The translations under genes were made by a program, and so were the position numbers. From contig NC_054081.1 in assembly GCF_017562075.2 (NCBI RefSeq), positions 22,979,793 through 23,043,792 on the forward strand: a stretch of DNA of 64,000 nt. Direction: 5' to 3'. Below the pieces are notes generated by a model that worked only from the letters and a program-made list of their open reading frames with translations, searched no databases and was not told the DNA's origin. The stretch comes from Anopheles merus (lineage: Eukaryota > Arthropoda > Insecta > Diptera > Culicidae). Shown one piece after another: positions 21,201 through 31,193 of this stretch (position 1 is the stretch's first letter; every line of letters begins with the position of its first letter).

Positions 21201-23326
21201 AAAATATTCCTCCTGATCTAAATAGAAAATGGCAAGACTGGTTGCACAGGTTGAAGGAATTAGAAACATGGGAACTTCAGAGATGTTATTCACAAGCAGG
21301 AGAGCCAATTACAAGAGAGCTTCACACATTTGTCGATGCGTCTGAGCAAGCATTTGCTGCTGTCACATATATTCGCACAGTCCATAAGGAAGGAGTAGAC
21401 ATGCGATTGGTTGCAGGAAAATCAAGGGTAGCGCCACTTAAAATTTTAACAATACCTCGACTTGAGTTGCAGGCAGCGGTAATGGGGGCGAGACTAGCCG
21501 ATACTATCCGATCGGAGTTAAGACTCAACATTGATAATATGCATTTTTGGTCCGACTCAAGAACCGTGCTAAGCTGGATATGTTCGGAACCTAGGAGGTA
21601 CAAGCAGTTTGTAGCCTTTAGAGTTAGCGAAATCCTCTGCAAAACTCACGCGAGTGAATGGCATTGGATTGCGTCCAAAGACAATCCTGCAGATGAAGCA
21701 ACAAAAAGAATAAAGGGGGATTCCATATGGATATCTGGTCCTTTATTTTTACAACAAAGGAATTTCACAACAACCAATTACGATTTTACTACTCTAGTAG
21801 ATATCAGACCGATGTTTTTAATACACTCTACTGACCTTATAGATTTTACAGTCATAAATTCACATTGGACTAGAAGTTGGGTAAAATTGAAACGAGCATT
21901 AGCCATTGGGTTATTATACATGGAGTGGTTGAAATCGAAGGCTCAGAAATATAAAATATCGTTGGAAATAACTAAAAAACAATTAGATAAGGCAGAGAAA
22001 TTGCTCATAAAAAAGGCTCAAATGGAAACGTTTAATGAAGACATAATGTTATTAAAGATTGGAAAGGAAATATCAATGAAAAGTCCCATAAGAAATTTAA
22101 ATCCTGTGCTAGATGCAGATGGTCTGTTACGAATGAAAGGAAGGCTAACTGGGTTATCATTTCTCGAAGAAAACGCAAAAAATCCCATAATATTACCAAA
22201 GAAACATGAAATCACCCATGTAATTGTACGGCACTACCATGAACGATTATACCACAAGAAGTTCGAAACAGCACTGGCCGCCTTGAGGCAACGTTTCTGG
22301 GTAATAGATAGCAGAGCAGTACTTAAAAGAGTAAGAGCGACCTGCCAGAGTTGCAAAAATAACTTAGCTAAACCTCAAGTTCCCCAAATGGCCGTTTTAC
22401 CCGCTTGCAGGGCAGCTGTATTCTGCAAACCTTTTACGCATACGGGCGTCGATTATTTCGGTCCTCTAACCGTGACTATAGGGAGGCGATCAGAAAAAAG
22501 ATGGGGTGCGCTGTTCACGTGTCTCTCAACACGAGCAGTGCATTTAGAATTGGCCACAGACCTTAGTTCTGCTTCGTTTATAACATGCCTGAGAAAAATG
22601 CAACACCGAAGAGGGAAAATCACGCACATGTATAGCGATAATGGAACAAATTTCATAGGTGCTGAACGCGAAATGAAAAAGTTGCGAGAAAGGTGTGCAA
22701 ACGATGGCATAGAATGGCATTTTAACCCCCCAGCTGCACCTCACTTCGGTGGGGCATGGGAGAGAATGGTAGGCGAAGTAAAAAGTTTACTCCCTCTCAA
22801 GCAAGAGTCTTATCGTGAAGAAGCGCTGCGCGCGATTCTGGTGGAAATTGAATTCATTATTAACAGCAGACCATTAACACATATACCATTAGAGCATGAA
22901 GATGATGAACCGTTGACACCTAATCATTTCCTATTGGGTTCATCGGGAGAAGCTGTCCCTACACTTCGAGAAGCTACATTTGCTGAAGCTACCAGAAGCA
23001 GCTGGAAAAGGGTTCAATTAGTAGCGCAACATTACTGGACACGGTGGATTAGAGAATATTTGCCACAATTAAACAAACGCGAGAAATGGTTGAAAAAGGT
23101 GTCTCCAATTGAAGTTGGCGATATAGTGGTTTTCCCAAATGAACAGATTAACGGTAAATGGCAAAAGGGTCGAGTATCAAAGGTCTATAAAGCAAAGGAT
23201 GGGCAAGTTAGGTCGGTCACCATCACATCCGGGTTATCAACAGTCAATCGTCCGGTTTCAAAGGTCGCAAAATTAGATGTACTTCCAAAATCCATTATAG
23301 CTGAGGCGCAGCAAAAAGTGCAATAG
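18233..23326 (+). CDS. Pao-type Gag-Pol polyprotein, intact, 1697 aa
   Basis: One open frame from ATG at 18233 (after A-rich AAACAAAAA) to TAG at 23326. Residues 1-110 are charged coiled coil; ~120-300 are Gag (LPEFDGDYKMWPRFKAIF). A cysteine/histidine cluster is at ~326-390 (CCHVCQGDH). The protease motif FIDTGSSASL is at ~437. RT follows with YVDDYLDS at ~852, RNase H with FVDASE at ~1033 and WSDSRTV, then integrase with a zinc region at ~1336-1380 and catalytic D/D/E in GVDYFGP (~1404), SDNGTNF (~1467) and GGAWERMV (~1508). All catalytic residues I can check are present. The protein could copy and integrate the element, but the missing 5' LTR body may prevent this locus from doing so. Confidence 0.9.
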   Translation: MATSKARAIKDAEVNLVEVIVGLKQELAETKEKWEKESKELKKVIESRAKEDEASILLKEQRQAFDSMMIEQRQIFDEWKKQTENPQVTTTPINSTSNLESIVHSLADALKTRTNTAILDLPEFDGDYKMWPRFKAIFDKTNQEGKLSTTEQLARLSKSLKGNAAQSVSRLMIDPANVSKIIDRLEEEYGNAKIVYKALLADLMQNENPSLSKPKTFLSFIRSLDDLVTNMTVLKKEEYLTDPRLLDDLVDKLPEDLKREWLITLIREKEEGGNSRIKTLNDFLKWLKPTEKLAILLNVNEGREEAICDKKLSSPIEPNPNRNARTCCHVCQGDHRIVDCRRFRGMRLNERWDAVRRFGLCTNCCNNRNHNANNCRLPPQCREANCHMKHHPLLHYTNKSQNNLNTLNHHSTTEGIFYQIIPVSVIHEDKEIDTFAFIDTGSSASLLLTDIKESLGVQGIRKPLALTWTNGEMQEEATSELVNFQIRGMSGLIQPLKGLRTIREMNLPSQTLNANSLKTRYKHFDGIDLPNYIDGAPTILLGLPHAHLICGSENRVGGPDEPIAIKTSLGWSVLGKGSKRENKGSLFVLNEKCDKEEKGMEEIMKEFFATEGFGVQPSPNIITPKHEERALNLMKNTLRPLETGYEIGLLWKEDDINLPESYTQALRRLQGLERRLEKDVNLKNWYHNEISLYCQKGYAKEVNTEIQIHNRNLNYIPHFAVVNLNKLNPKPRLVFDAAARNMGISLNSQLLTGPDADPPLIGILLRFREGSIGVSGDIQEMFHRIRIRADGRCTQRFLYRESPKHSPKIMEMRVMIFGASCSPACAQYVKNYNAGLFRQRYPEAVKAIENNHYVDDYLDSFMSLETATQRVNEVILIHDQADFFIRNFISNSSQLTNQIPCERISTQPVLKISEGTSNFDKILGQYWEKEKDVFKFILNDLTIPGHSVSKREMLAKTMKIYDPMGLLTNYTIEPKILIQEVWKLKMDCDQNIPPDLNRKWQDWLHRLKELETWELQRCYSQAGEPITRELHTFVDASEQAFAAVTYIRTVHKEGVDMRLVAGKSRVAPLKILTIPRLELQAAVMGARLADTIRSELRLNIDNMHFWSDSRTVLSWICSEPRRYKQFVAFRVSEILCKTHASEWHWIASKDNPADEATKRIKGDSIWISGPLFLQQRNFTTTNYDFTTLVDIRPMFLIHSTDLIDFTVINSHWTRSWVKLKRALAIGLLYMEWLKSKAQKYKISLEITKKQLDKAEKLLIKKAQMETFNEDIMLLKIGKEISMKSPIRNLNPVLDADGLLRMKGRLTGLSFLEENAKNPIILPKKHEITHVIVRHYHERLYHKKFETALAALRQRFWVIDSRAVLKRVRATCQSCKNNLAKPQVPQMAVLPACRAAVFCKPFTHTGVDYFGPLTVTIGRRSEKRWGALFTCLSTRAVHLELATDLSSASFITCLRKMQHRRGKITHMYSDNGTNFIGAEREMKKLRERCANDGIEWHFNPPAAPHFGGAWERMVGEVKSLLPLKQESYREEALRAILVEIEFIINSRPLTHIPLEHEDDEPLTPNHFLLGSSGEAVPTLREATFAEATRSSWKRVQLVAQHYWTRWIREYLPQLNKREKWLKKVSPIEVGDIVVFPNEQINGKWQKGRVSKVYKAKDGQVRSVTITSGLSTVNRPVSKVAKLDVLPKSIIAEAQQKVQ

Positions 23327-23797
23327 TCCATCCCAAAAAAAAAAAATAATAATAATAATAATAATAGTAGCAACAATAGTAATTAGAAAATAGCTTTGTT
23401 CTTGCAGCCACATTCGCGTTAAATATTAGGTGCATCTTCGTGTGGAAGTACATGCAATAATAATAATAGGATTTAAGTATTTTATTATTACCATACGCGA
23501 GTTTGTTTATGTTTTTAATCTTGTGATGTTCAATTTAACTTATTATTTTATCATGGTTATTTATTCAATTTTAATGTGTTATCGTTAAGTAATTATTCTA
23601 TAATTTAGTATTTGGTCAATTTAATCAAAGAGCGTCAATTTAATGTCTCAATCTTCCAGTAAATCAGAGTAAATGAACTGAGCCTGAGTGTTCAGCAGTC
23701 GTTAGTCTGAGAATATTCGATAGCCATTTATCAATAACGGCAACCGCCGTCGGCTAGTTTATTGTAACACCTCCTAGAGGAATTACGGGAGGGGGAA
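23327..23797 (+). other. Pao 3' UTR with polypurine tract
   Basis: This AT-rich stretch has no gene. It includes (AAT)n near 23345 and ends ACGGGAGGGGGAA immediately before the LTR start TGTCGCC. That purine run is where plus-strand DNA synthesis would be primed. Confidence 0.7.
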
Positions 23798-24092
23798 TGT
23801 CGCCGACAGCGGTAATTAGGCTGCGCCAAAAGGGTATGCAATCTGCATCACAACCAACAACAACAACAAATGTCAACAGCGTAGGACGTAGGATCAAGGG
23901 CCAAAGGCTTACCAACCAACAAAAACAACAAATGTCAAGGGCGTAGGGCGTAGGGCCAAAGGGCCAAGGGCTTAGCGATCGCTAGAGCAGCATGTACCAG
24001 CAGGATGCATACCTTTTTTGAAAAATTTGTAAAAACAAGGTTTTAAATCCCCAGGGGTAAAAATAAATGAATTATATTAACTGGAGAAAACA
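23798..24092 (+). repeat. Pao 3' LTR (295 bp)
   Basis: It runs from TGTCGCCGACAGCGG to GGAGAAAACA. It contains two related blocks, CAACAACAACAAATGTCAACAGCGTAGG and AACAACAAATGTCAAGGGCGTAGG, spaced about 65 bp apart, which suggests an internal duplication. An AATAAA-like AAATAAATG is at 24061. Only the first 21 bp recur at 12404. Confidence 0.75.
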
Positions 24093-24893
24093 CCACCCGT
24101 AACGCATGGTGCGCTCTGCAGTTCTCAAAGTGTTCGTGTTCTTTCCAGTCATGCTACCAACACATCCAAAGATATTTGTTTCTTTCGTTTCTCGTTTTCT
24201 TTTATGCATAGACACGATCGCAAATACGCACTTATTCGAAAAACCAACACAAACACGGTCATTTTTTATTTCATTAAACACTTTATTGAAACATAAATTA
24301 CACTTTCACAACACATTTAGAATCTATCATACTCACGAATGGCGTCGTACTGTAAAGTACCGGGTCGAGCCAGGCTGCGGGAAACTTGTCGACAATCTGC
24401 GTTGCCTCTGTTCAGCAAATTCTTACCTGTCGATCCACGCACTGCATGTGCGTCTGTGCTCATTGTTTGTTCACTGCACACTACACCATAACACACCGGC
24501 GCACGAGACTTTGCACGAAATGAGCACCAACGCACAAGCACTGCGCGCGGGACATAGAACAAAACGCGTACAACCATCTCCGACAAAGCGTCGCGCTGTA
24601 CTGGTGGTTTTGTACGCGTAGGAGCGGGGACATACGGAGCGATGGTTCGATGCTGTAGTGTAAGCGAGACAACACGATGTGACGAGCAGCTCCAAGTTGT
24701 TGAGCTCGCTGAAAGAAGACACGCACATTAACAGACGGCTCGTCAAAGCACGGTATTTGTATTGGTGTTAGTGAAGCGCGCGTGTAAAACAGAATGCGAA
24801 CTCTCATCGCAGCGCGTTTCTCCTTGCTTCCTCAAGCTTCCTCACACCCCTCGGCCTGAATCACTCAAAATTTGGGGTCTCATTGTTTGCGTG
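24093..24893. repeat. Long palindrome, remainder of right arm
   Basis: This is the reverse complement of 11437-12240 with scattered differences, from CCACCCGTAACGCATGG to CATTGTTTGCGTG. It joins 12403 once the Pao element and one CCACC are removed. Its outer end abuts BEL-2 coding sequence at 24894. Compared with the left arm, the right arm lacks about 68 bp next to 12386. Confidence 0.8.
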
Positions 24894-24966
24894 ATATGAA
24901 GCATTTATGCAGGAATATATCGCTTTGGAACACATGAGTGTCAGAGAAAATGAAAATAGTAGTGAC
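24894..24966 (+). pseudogene. BEL-2 RT start, 5' fragment
   Basis: Seventy-three bases encode YEAFMQEYIALEHMS and following residues of a BEL-type polyprotein just before the RT. They continue in frame at 31194 with GYYMPHHAVF once BEL-1 and one GTGAC are removed. The left edge is cut by the palindrome arm. Confidence 0.8.
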
Positions 24967-25230
24967 TGTTGGAATTTGAATAATTATTTTCGAACTTTAA
25001 TTTGAATTGTACATGAAACAAAGCGTTAGGAAACTAAGATTAGGTTATAAACTATTCGACGTTAGAAACTGCTCGATCTGCATGAATTATGAACTGCATG
25101 AATTATTATATACAAAAAAAGGACAAACGAATATACAGTTGCAAACCGACCAGCGATAAAGGTGTACACTTTCCTATTCAAATTTCCTCCAAATATCACA
25201 GCCAGCCCCTTTTCGTGAATATATTTCACA
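24967..25230 (+). repeat. BEL-1 5' LTR
   Basis: 264 bp, TGTTGGAATTTG to ATATTTCACA. It contains the repeated GCATGAATTATGAACTGCATGAATT block and an AT-rich TATATACAAAAAAAGG that may be a core promoter. Confidence 0.95.
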
Positions 25231-25234
25231 TTTT

Positions 25235-25252
25235 TTGGTCCTTCGAACCGGA
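25235..25252 (+). other. BEL-1 primer-binding site
   Basis: TGGTCCTTCGAACCGG starts four bases after the LTR end. A near-identical sequence occurs at 10839-10856, and this form is common in insect BEL elements. Confidence 0.8.
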
Positions 25253-25464
25253 TAGTGATACACGGAGAAGAAATAAATTTCATTCTGCATCAAGAGTGGA
25301 ATTCTGTATTCGTCGTCAAGTGTGCAAGTCATTCCGTGACAATTCCCGCCATCGCATATCGCCCCGCATCAAGGGCAACGGTCGGTTACACGCCATCATT
25401 TTGAAATTCGCGCCATCGCGTTGTTCGTTATTTTCGTGTGATATCGCAGTATTTTCTTTGTGCA

Positions 25465-26946
25465 ATGGATAAGAAAATTAAAGCAGTGCAACTGAAAAAG
25501 AGGATCGCCCTGGAGAACATAAAATCGCTGGAACGGTTCCAGGCGAAATATTCGAGTGATGATGCCAAGCAGATTCCGGAGGCGTTAGAAGATCTGGAGA
25601 AGCACAAGGCAGAGTTCTTCACCGCAGTGTCGAAACTGGAAGAGCTTGACGATAGAGACGAAGCGGTCGAAGCCAGCATAATGGAACGGATCGACATTGA
25701 AGAACGCTGCCGCAAGCTAAAATCATTTCTACGGGAAAGACAGCCTAAGGAAGAAGGTTCGCTCAACGATACAACGGGCTTGGCTTCCTCAACGCTTGCA
25801 TTCGGTCGACCCAACGCGCCAAATTTACGATTGCCCAAAATCGAACTTCCAACATTTGACGGAGATCACACAAAATGGCTTTCTTTCCGAGATCGCTTCA
25901 TCGCAATGATCGACGCTTCAGCCGAGCTTCCATCTATCGCGAAGCTACAATACTTACTGTCATCGTTGAAGGGGGACGCGGCGGTACCCTTCGAGCACAC
26001 ACCTTTAACGTCGGACAACTATTCGGTTACCTGGGCGGCGCTTCTTAAACGGTACGACAATTCTCGTCTTTTGATTCGCGAATACTATCGCAAATTGCAC
26101 TACCTTCCGGGAGTGCAATTGGTTTGCGTTGACAAGCTCACGCACCTGGATGAATTCACCCGCTTCGTCAATGGGTTGAAAAAGCTGAACGAACCGGTTG
26201 ACTCGTGGGACACACCCCTCTCAAATATGCTGCTGATGAAGTTGGATCGAGAGACATTGTTGGCTTGGGAGAAACATTCCGTGCACTTCACGACGGACAA
26301 ATATAAGGATGTGATCGACTTCGTGCAAGATCGTATCCAAATCTTGAAATCGACCAACAACTTCGTGAAGGATCAAGCAGCTAGTGGTATCAAGGTGGCC
26401 GGTCTCATTCGTCAACCAGGGCAACGGAGATTCATCGCAAATGCAGCTACATCTCGCTCGGCTCCTGCTGCATCGACTGCGCACACCCAACAGCCAAAGT
26501 GTCCATTGGAGTGTTCCGAAGACCACACACTGCGCAACTGTCCAGTGTTCATCGCCAAGGAGGTCCAACAGCGACGGGACGTCGTCGCATCGAAACGACT
26601 GTGCTGGAACTGTTTGAGCAGCAATCATCAGGTTAGAGCGTGCAAGTCGGATTATTCGTGTCGCACGTGTCGTGAGCGTCATCATACTCTTCTACAACAT
26701 TCACCACCCTATGCTCCACCCGCAACGGTAACATTGTCAGCTCAGTCGAATGAAGACAATGTGTTTCTGGCGACGGCAAACATCCAGATCAAGGATGACT
26801 ACGGAAACACCCATGAAGCAAGGGCTTTGTTGGATTCGGGATCCATGTCGAATTTCATCGCTGAGGAGTTCGCACGGAAACTGCTGACGAGTCGCAGAAG
26901 GGTCAACGTTGCTGTATCGGGCATCGGCAATGCAGGCACAACAGAT
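25465..26946 (+). pseudogene. BEL-1 Gag and protease part, ends in a frameshift
   Basis: ATG at 25465 opens Gag: an N-terminal coiled coil (KIKAVQLKKRIALENIKSLE), then LPKIELPTFDGDHTKWLSF and LLSSLKGDA, the BEL Gag core. Two Cys/His clusters follow (CPLECSEDHTLRNCPVF and CWNCLSSNHQVRAC). The protease motif ALLDSGSMSNF is near 26827. The frame is lost near 26935-26946 (after GIGNAGT), where the next frame picks up the protease remainder. The frame then runs on uselessly to 27108. Confidence 0.85.
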
Positions 26947-29900
26947 CAAGGGTTCCATCGTCGCTACCGTTCAGTCCAAGACACAACCCTTCGCAACGGA
27001 GATGACTTTCTTGGTTCTGGACACGCCATCCGCAAACATCCTTACATCCCCAACGGACGTCTCTTCATGGAAAATGCCGGACGTGGCATTGGCGGACAGC
27101 ACCTTTAACAGTCCGGGGCAAATCGACATCCGACATTGCGTCATCGGAGGCGATACGTTCTGGGAGCTCCACACCGGTCGCAAGCGCTCTATCGGTAGAG
27201 GCAAACCGTGGCTGGTCGAAACCCATTTTGGTTGGGTTGTCACCGGCAACACTCATCATTCGTCCATCGGTCCGCGGCTGTGCCATCTATCTGCATACGA
27301 CACTCCACTGGAGGAGACCATGCAGCGGTTCTGGGAGAGTGAAACCATAGCCGAGGATCCTGTGCTATCGGTTGAGGAGAATACTTGCGAGAAGAATTTC
27401 GCAGCAACAACTGTTCGCAACTCAAGTGGAAGGTATGTCGTTAGTTTGCCATTTAACTCCAACCCTAATATCGTTTTACGAGAATCGAAGGAAATAGCCG
27501 ATCGCAGACTGCGTTGTATCGAACGGCGGTTGAACACCAATGCTAAAATGAAAGAAGAGTATGTGAAATTTATGAAAGAATATGAGCATTTGGGGTATAT
27601 GAAGCGGCTTACCAGTCCTGCAAACGATTCGGTAGAGCATTACTACCTCCCACATCACGCTGTCATTAAGGAATCAAGCACAACCACGAAGGTGCGTGTC
27701 GTGTTCGATGCATCCTGTAAGACTTCGAGTGGTTACTCATTGAACGATAAACTCTTAGTGGGACCAGTCGTTCAAGACGATTTTTTATCGATCATCCTTC
27801 GGTTTCGTTCTCGTGCCATTGCTCTCACTGCAGACGTAGAGAAGATGTATCGGCAAATTTTACATAGCCCTCATGACCGTAACTATCTGCGCATCCGGTA
27901 TAGAGAACATCCTGCAGATCCTATATCGACTTTTGAGCTACAGACGGTTACGTACGGCACAGCCTCTGCTCCATTTTTAGCCACCAGGACCCTAAAACAG
28001 ATTGCTCTTGACCACAAGGAAGAGTATCCTTTGGCAATGAACGCGGTCATGAACGATTTTTACGTAGATGATTTACTAACGGGTACCGATGATTTGTCCG
28101 AAGCAATCGTTATACAAAGGCAAATCTCATACATGCTAAATTCAGCTGGTTTCACGCTGAAGAAATGGGCATCGAACCGCACCGAAGCCTTGCAGAACGT
28201 TTCTTCAGAAGATGTGGCGGTACAACTCACGCACGAGTGGAAGAGCTCGAAACAAGTATCCACATTAGGCATCGTTTGGGAACCGGCAACTGATACACTA
28301 CGGTTTCGTATTGAGATACCACCTACAACACCCAGCACAACTAAACGGCTAATTTTGTCATATATCGCCAAGATATTTGATCCCCTCGGGTTACTAGGCC
28401 CAACGATCATCATCGCAAAGATGTTCATGCAGCAACTATGGGCTCTCAAGATTAATGGAAAGGCATATGACTGGGACAGCGAGCTACCATCGCACTTACA
28501 GCATGAATGGTCGAAATTTCACTCTACACTATCTTCGCTACGCAATTTGACAGTCCCACGGTACATATCGCAATGCACGGCAACAAGTTTGCAAATACAT
28601 ATCTTTGCTGACGCATCACAACTAGCATATGGTGCTTGTTGCTACATTCGGGCTGAAAGCATGGAAGGAGTCACCGTACAGCTGCTAACAGCCAAGTCAA
28701 AGGTCGTTGCGTTATCCAATTCACATTCCATAGCTCGATTGGAATTATGTGCAGCGCGACTAGCCACACTCCTTTACGAGAAAGTCCAGCAATCACTGGA
28801 AATTTCTGCTACCACCATCTGTTGGACCGATTCCATGACTGTCCTTCACTGGCTGAATTCAGCACCAAATCGATGGAAGCCCTTCGTTGCAAACAGGGTT
28901 GCATAAATTCAGCAAACGGCTGGAATACAATGCTGGAAGCATGTTCCAGGCTCGGACAATCCAGCAGACGACATTTCGCGAGGTTTAACTCCGGAAAGGT
29001 TGCTAGTGTGTGAGCGCTGGTGGCACGGGCCACATTGGTTAGCACGCAACTCGGAAGAATGGCCACAGAACACACCATCACCAGGCGAAGATGAGAGCGC
29101 AGAAGAAGAAAGGTTATCACGGGTTGCAAGCACAGCATTAATCTGCGAATTTCGAAACAGTTTGTTCTCACGATTTTCGATCTACCACAAACTGCAAAGA
29201 GTTGTTTCATATTGTTTGCGCTTTATACAAAACGCAAAGCGTCGCGTAGGAAACAAGGTCCATGCTACGGACATCCCTCCGCTCACTGTAGACGAACTCA
29301 AGGCGACAGAACTCAAGTTGTGTTATCTTTCGCAGCAAGACACTTTTTCCGAGGAGATACAACATCTGCAGAAGGGCAAAGAGATTCCGAAGAACTCCAA
29401 ACTGAAATGGATTTCCCCTTTCATAGATACGCAGGGTATTCTGCGCATTGGTGGCCGGCTCAGTAACGCACATCTGTCGGAATCAGAAAAACACCCGGTA
29501 ATATTATCATCAAACACCCACTGTCCGCACTACTAGCTGTCTCGATACACTTGAGTAAGCTGCATGCTGCACCACAACTGCTTTTAACAACACTACGCCA
29601 AAGCTTTTGGATAATTGGCGGTCGCAATTTATGCAAGTCTGTGTACCACAGTTGCCACGCATGTTTTAAAGCCAAACCCACACTGATTAAGCAAAGTATC
29701 GCCGATTTGCCAACATCACGAGTCACACCAACAAGACCATTCTCAGTATGCGGAGTAGACTATTGCGGGCCAATTTACATAAAACAAACTATCCGCAACA
29801 GAAGTCCGATTAAAGCATACTTCGCCATATTTGTATGTTTTTCAACAAGAGCGGTACATGTCGAACTGGTTGGCGATTTAACATCAACAGCATTTATCAA

Positions 29901-30705
29901 TGCACTTCGTCGTTTGATTGCACGTCGTGGTCAAATCAGTAAACTGCATTCCGACAATACAACCACCTTTAAGGGAGCGGCACATGAGCTGAATCGCGTC
30001 TACAAGATGCTAAAGAGCGACGAACACGATCGAGCTGCTATATTTGATTGGTGCGCGATGAATCAGATGAAGTGGAAGTTTATCCCACCAAGAGCACCAC
30101 ATTTTGGAGGTTTATGGAAGGCGGCGGTGAAGGCAGCTAAAAAGCATATAATCAGAACAATAGGAACAACAAGCATCACACAGGAGAGCATGCTTACCCT
30201 ACTTGCCCAGGTAGAGCAATGTTTGAATTCGCGACCGATTACACCTCTATCCGATGAGCCGTCGGACTTGGAACCATTGACACCGGGACACCTCCTCGTC
30301 GGTGGCAATCTGCAAGCGGTACCAATCATCGATTACACCGAGACACCGAGCAACTATTTGAGGGAATACCAGTTGATACAAAAACATCTGCAAACCATTT
30401 GGGCTCGATGGTATCCGGAGTACCTGCAGCAGTTACAAGCTCGAGCCAAATATTGCAACGGGAAATCAGCGGTGCAGGAAGAAAATCAACTGGTGATTAT
30501 CAAGGAAGACAATGTACCTCCTACCTCGTGGCCGATGGGGCGCATCGTTGCAGTACACCCTGGAAAGGACGATGTTGTTCACGTCGTTACACTGCGCACT
30601 GCTTCAGGGAAGCAAATCGTCCGCGCAGCTAATCGTCTGGCGGTTTTGCCTAATCCGGACGTAATTAGCAACTTAGAGCAGAAGGAAACCACCGGCACTG
30701 AGTAA
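26909..30705 (+). pseudogene. BEL-1 Pol: RT, RNase H, integrase; one stop, one frameshift
   Basis: RT is at about 27640-28100 (YYLPHHAVIKESSTTTKVRV, TADVEKMYRQI, YVDDLLTGTD). RNase H follows (IFADASQLAYGACCYIRAES, CWTDSMTVLHWL). TAA at 28904-28906 interrupts the same frame between RVA and IQQTAG. A frameshift near 29500 precedes the integrase zinc region (SFWIIGGRN). Integrase catalytic motifs are VCGVDYCGP, HSDNTTTF and FGGLWKAAV, where K follows W in place of the usual E. All other parts look normal in length. Confidence 0.85.
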
Positions 30706-30929
30706 CGCGCAGCTGCAAGCCACGCGACATTGTTTACATTTCGCACTCATGGCAGTCACAGAACAAGATACACGCAACACACATTCACACATCTACACAC
30801 ATGAGCAGTAGGATAGGAGATAAGCGTCAGGTTCAAGAGTCAAACTCTTTTTGAATTCTTTTTTTGAACTCATTTTTGAATTTATATTTTGCATGAAATT
30901 TAAAGAAGTTCTTCTTTGGTGGCCGGGAA

Positions 30930-31193
30930 TGTTGGAATTTGAATAATTATTTTCGAACTTTAATTTGAATTGTACATGAAACAAAGCGTTAGGAAACTAA
31001 GATTAGGTTATAAACTACTCGACGTTAGAAACTGCTCGATCTGCATGAATTATGAACTGCATGAATTATTATATACAAAAAAAGGACAAACGAATATACA
31101 GTTGCAAACCGACCAGCGATAAAGGTGTACACTTTCCTATTCAAATTTCCTCCAAATATCACAGCCAGCCCCTTTTCGTGAATATATTTCACA
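30930..31193 (+). repeat. BEL-1 3' LTR
   Basis: 264 bp, same ends as the 5' copy with one visible difference. Bases 30706-30929 before it are the 3' UTR without a gene. BEL-2 coding sequence resumes directly after the duplicated GTGAC. Confidence 0.95.

Larger units (their letters stand above)
12404..24092 (+). mobile_element. Pao-type LTR element with 5-bp duplication CCACC
   Basis: The left end TGTCGCCGACAGCGGTAATT at 12404 equals the start of the 3' LTR at 23798. The 3' LTR ends AAAACA at 24092. CCACC flanks both sides (12399-12403, 24093-24097), the size expected for BEL/Pao integration. The internal polyprotein is intact. Only the first 21 bp of the 5' LTR can be seen; the next 5 kb is unrelated DNA with two genes. 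The target was the right arm of the palindrome. Confidence 0.75.
24967..31193 (+). mobile_element. BEL-1: complete young BEL element, 6227 bp, GTGAC duplication
   Basis: Two 264-bp LTRs (24967-25230 and 30930-31193) differ at one position that I can see (TATTCG against TACTCG). The 5-bp duplication GTGAC is at 24962-24966 and 31194-31198. A primer site follows the 5' LTR, and a purine-rich GGTGGCCGGGAA precedes the 3' LTR. It inserted into the RT region of BEL-2. The near-identical LTRs mean a recent insertion, yet the polyprotein has two frameshifts and a stop. Confidence 0.95.
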
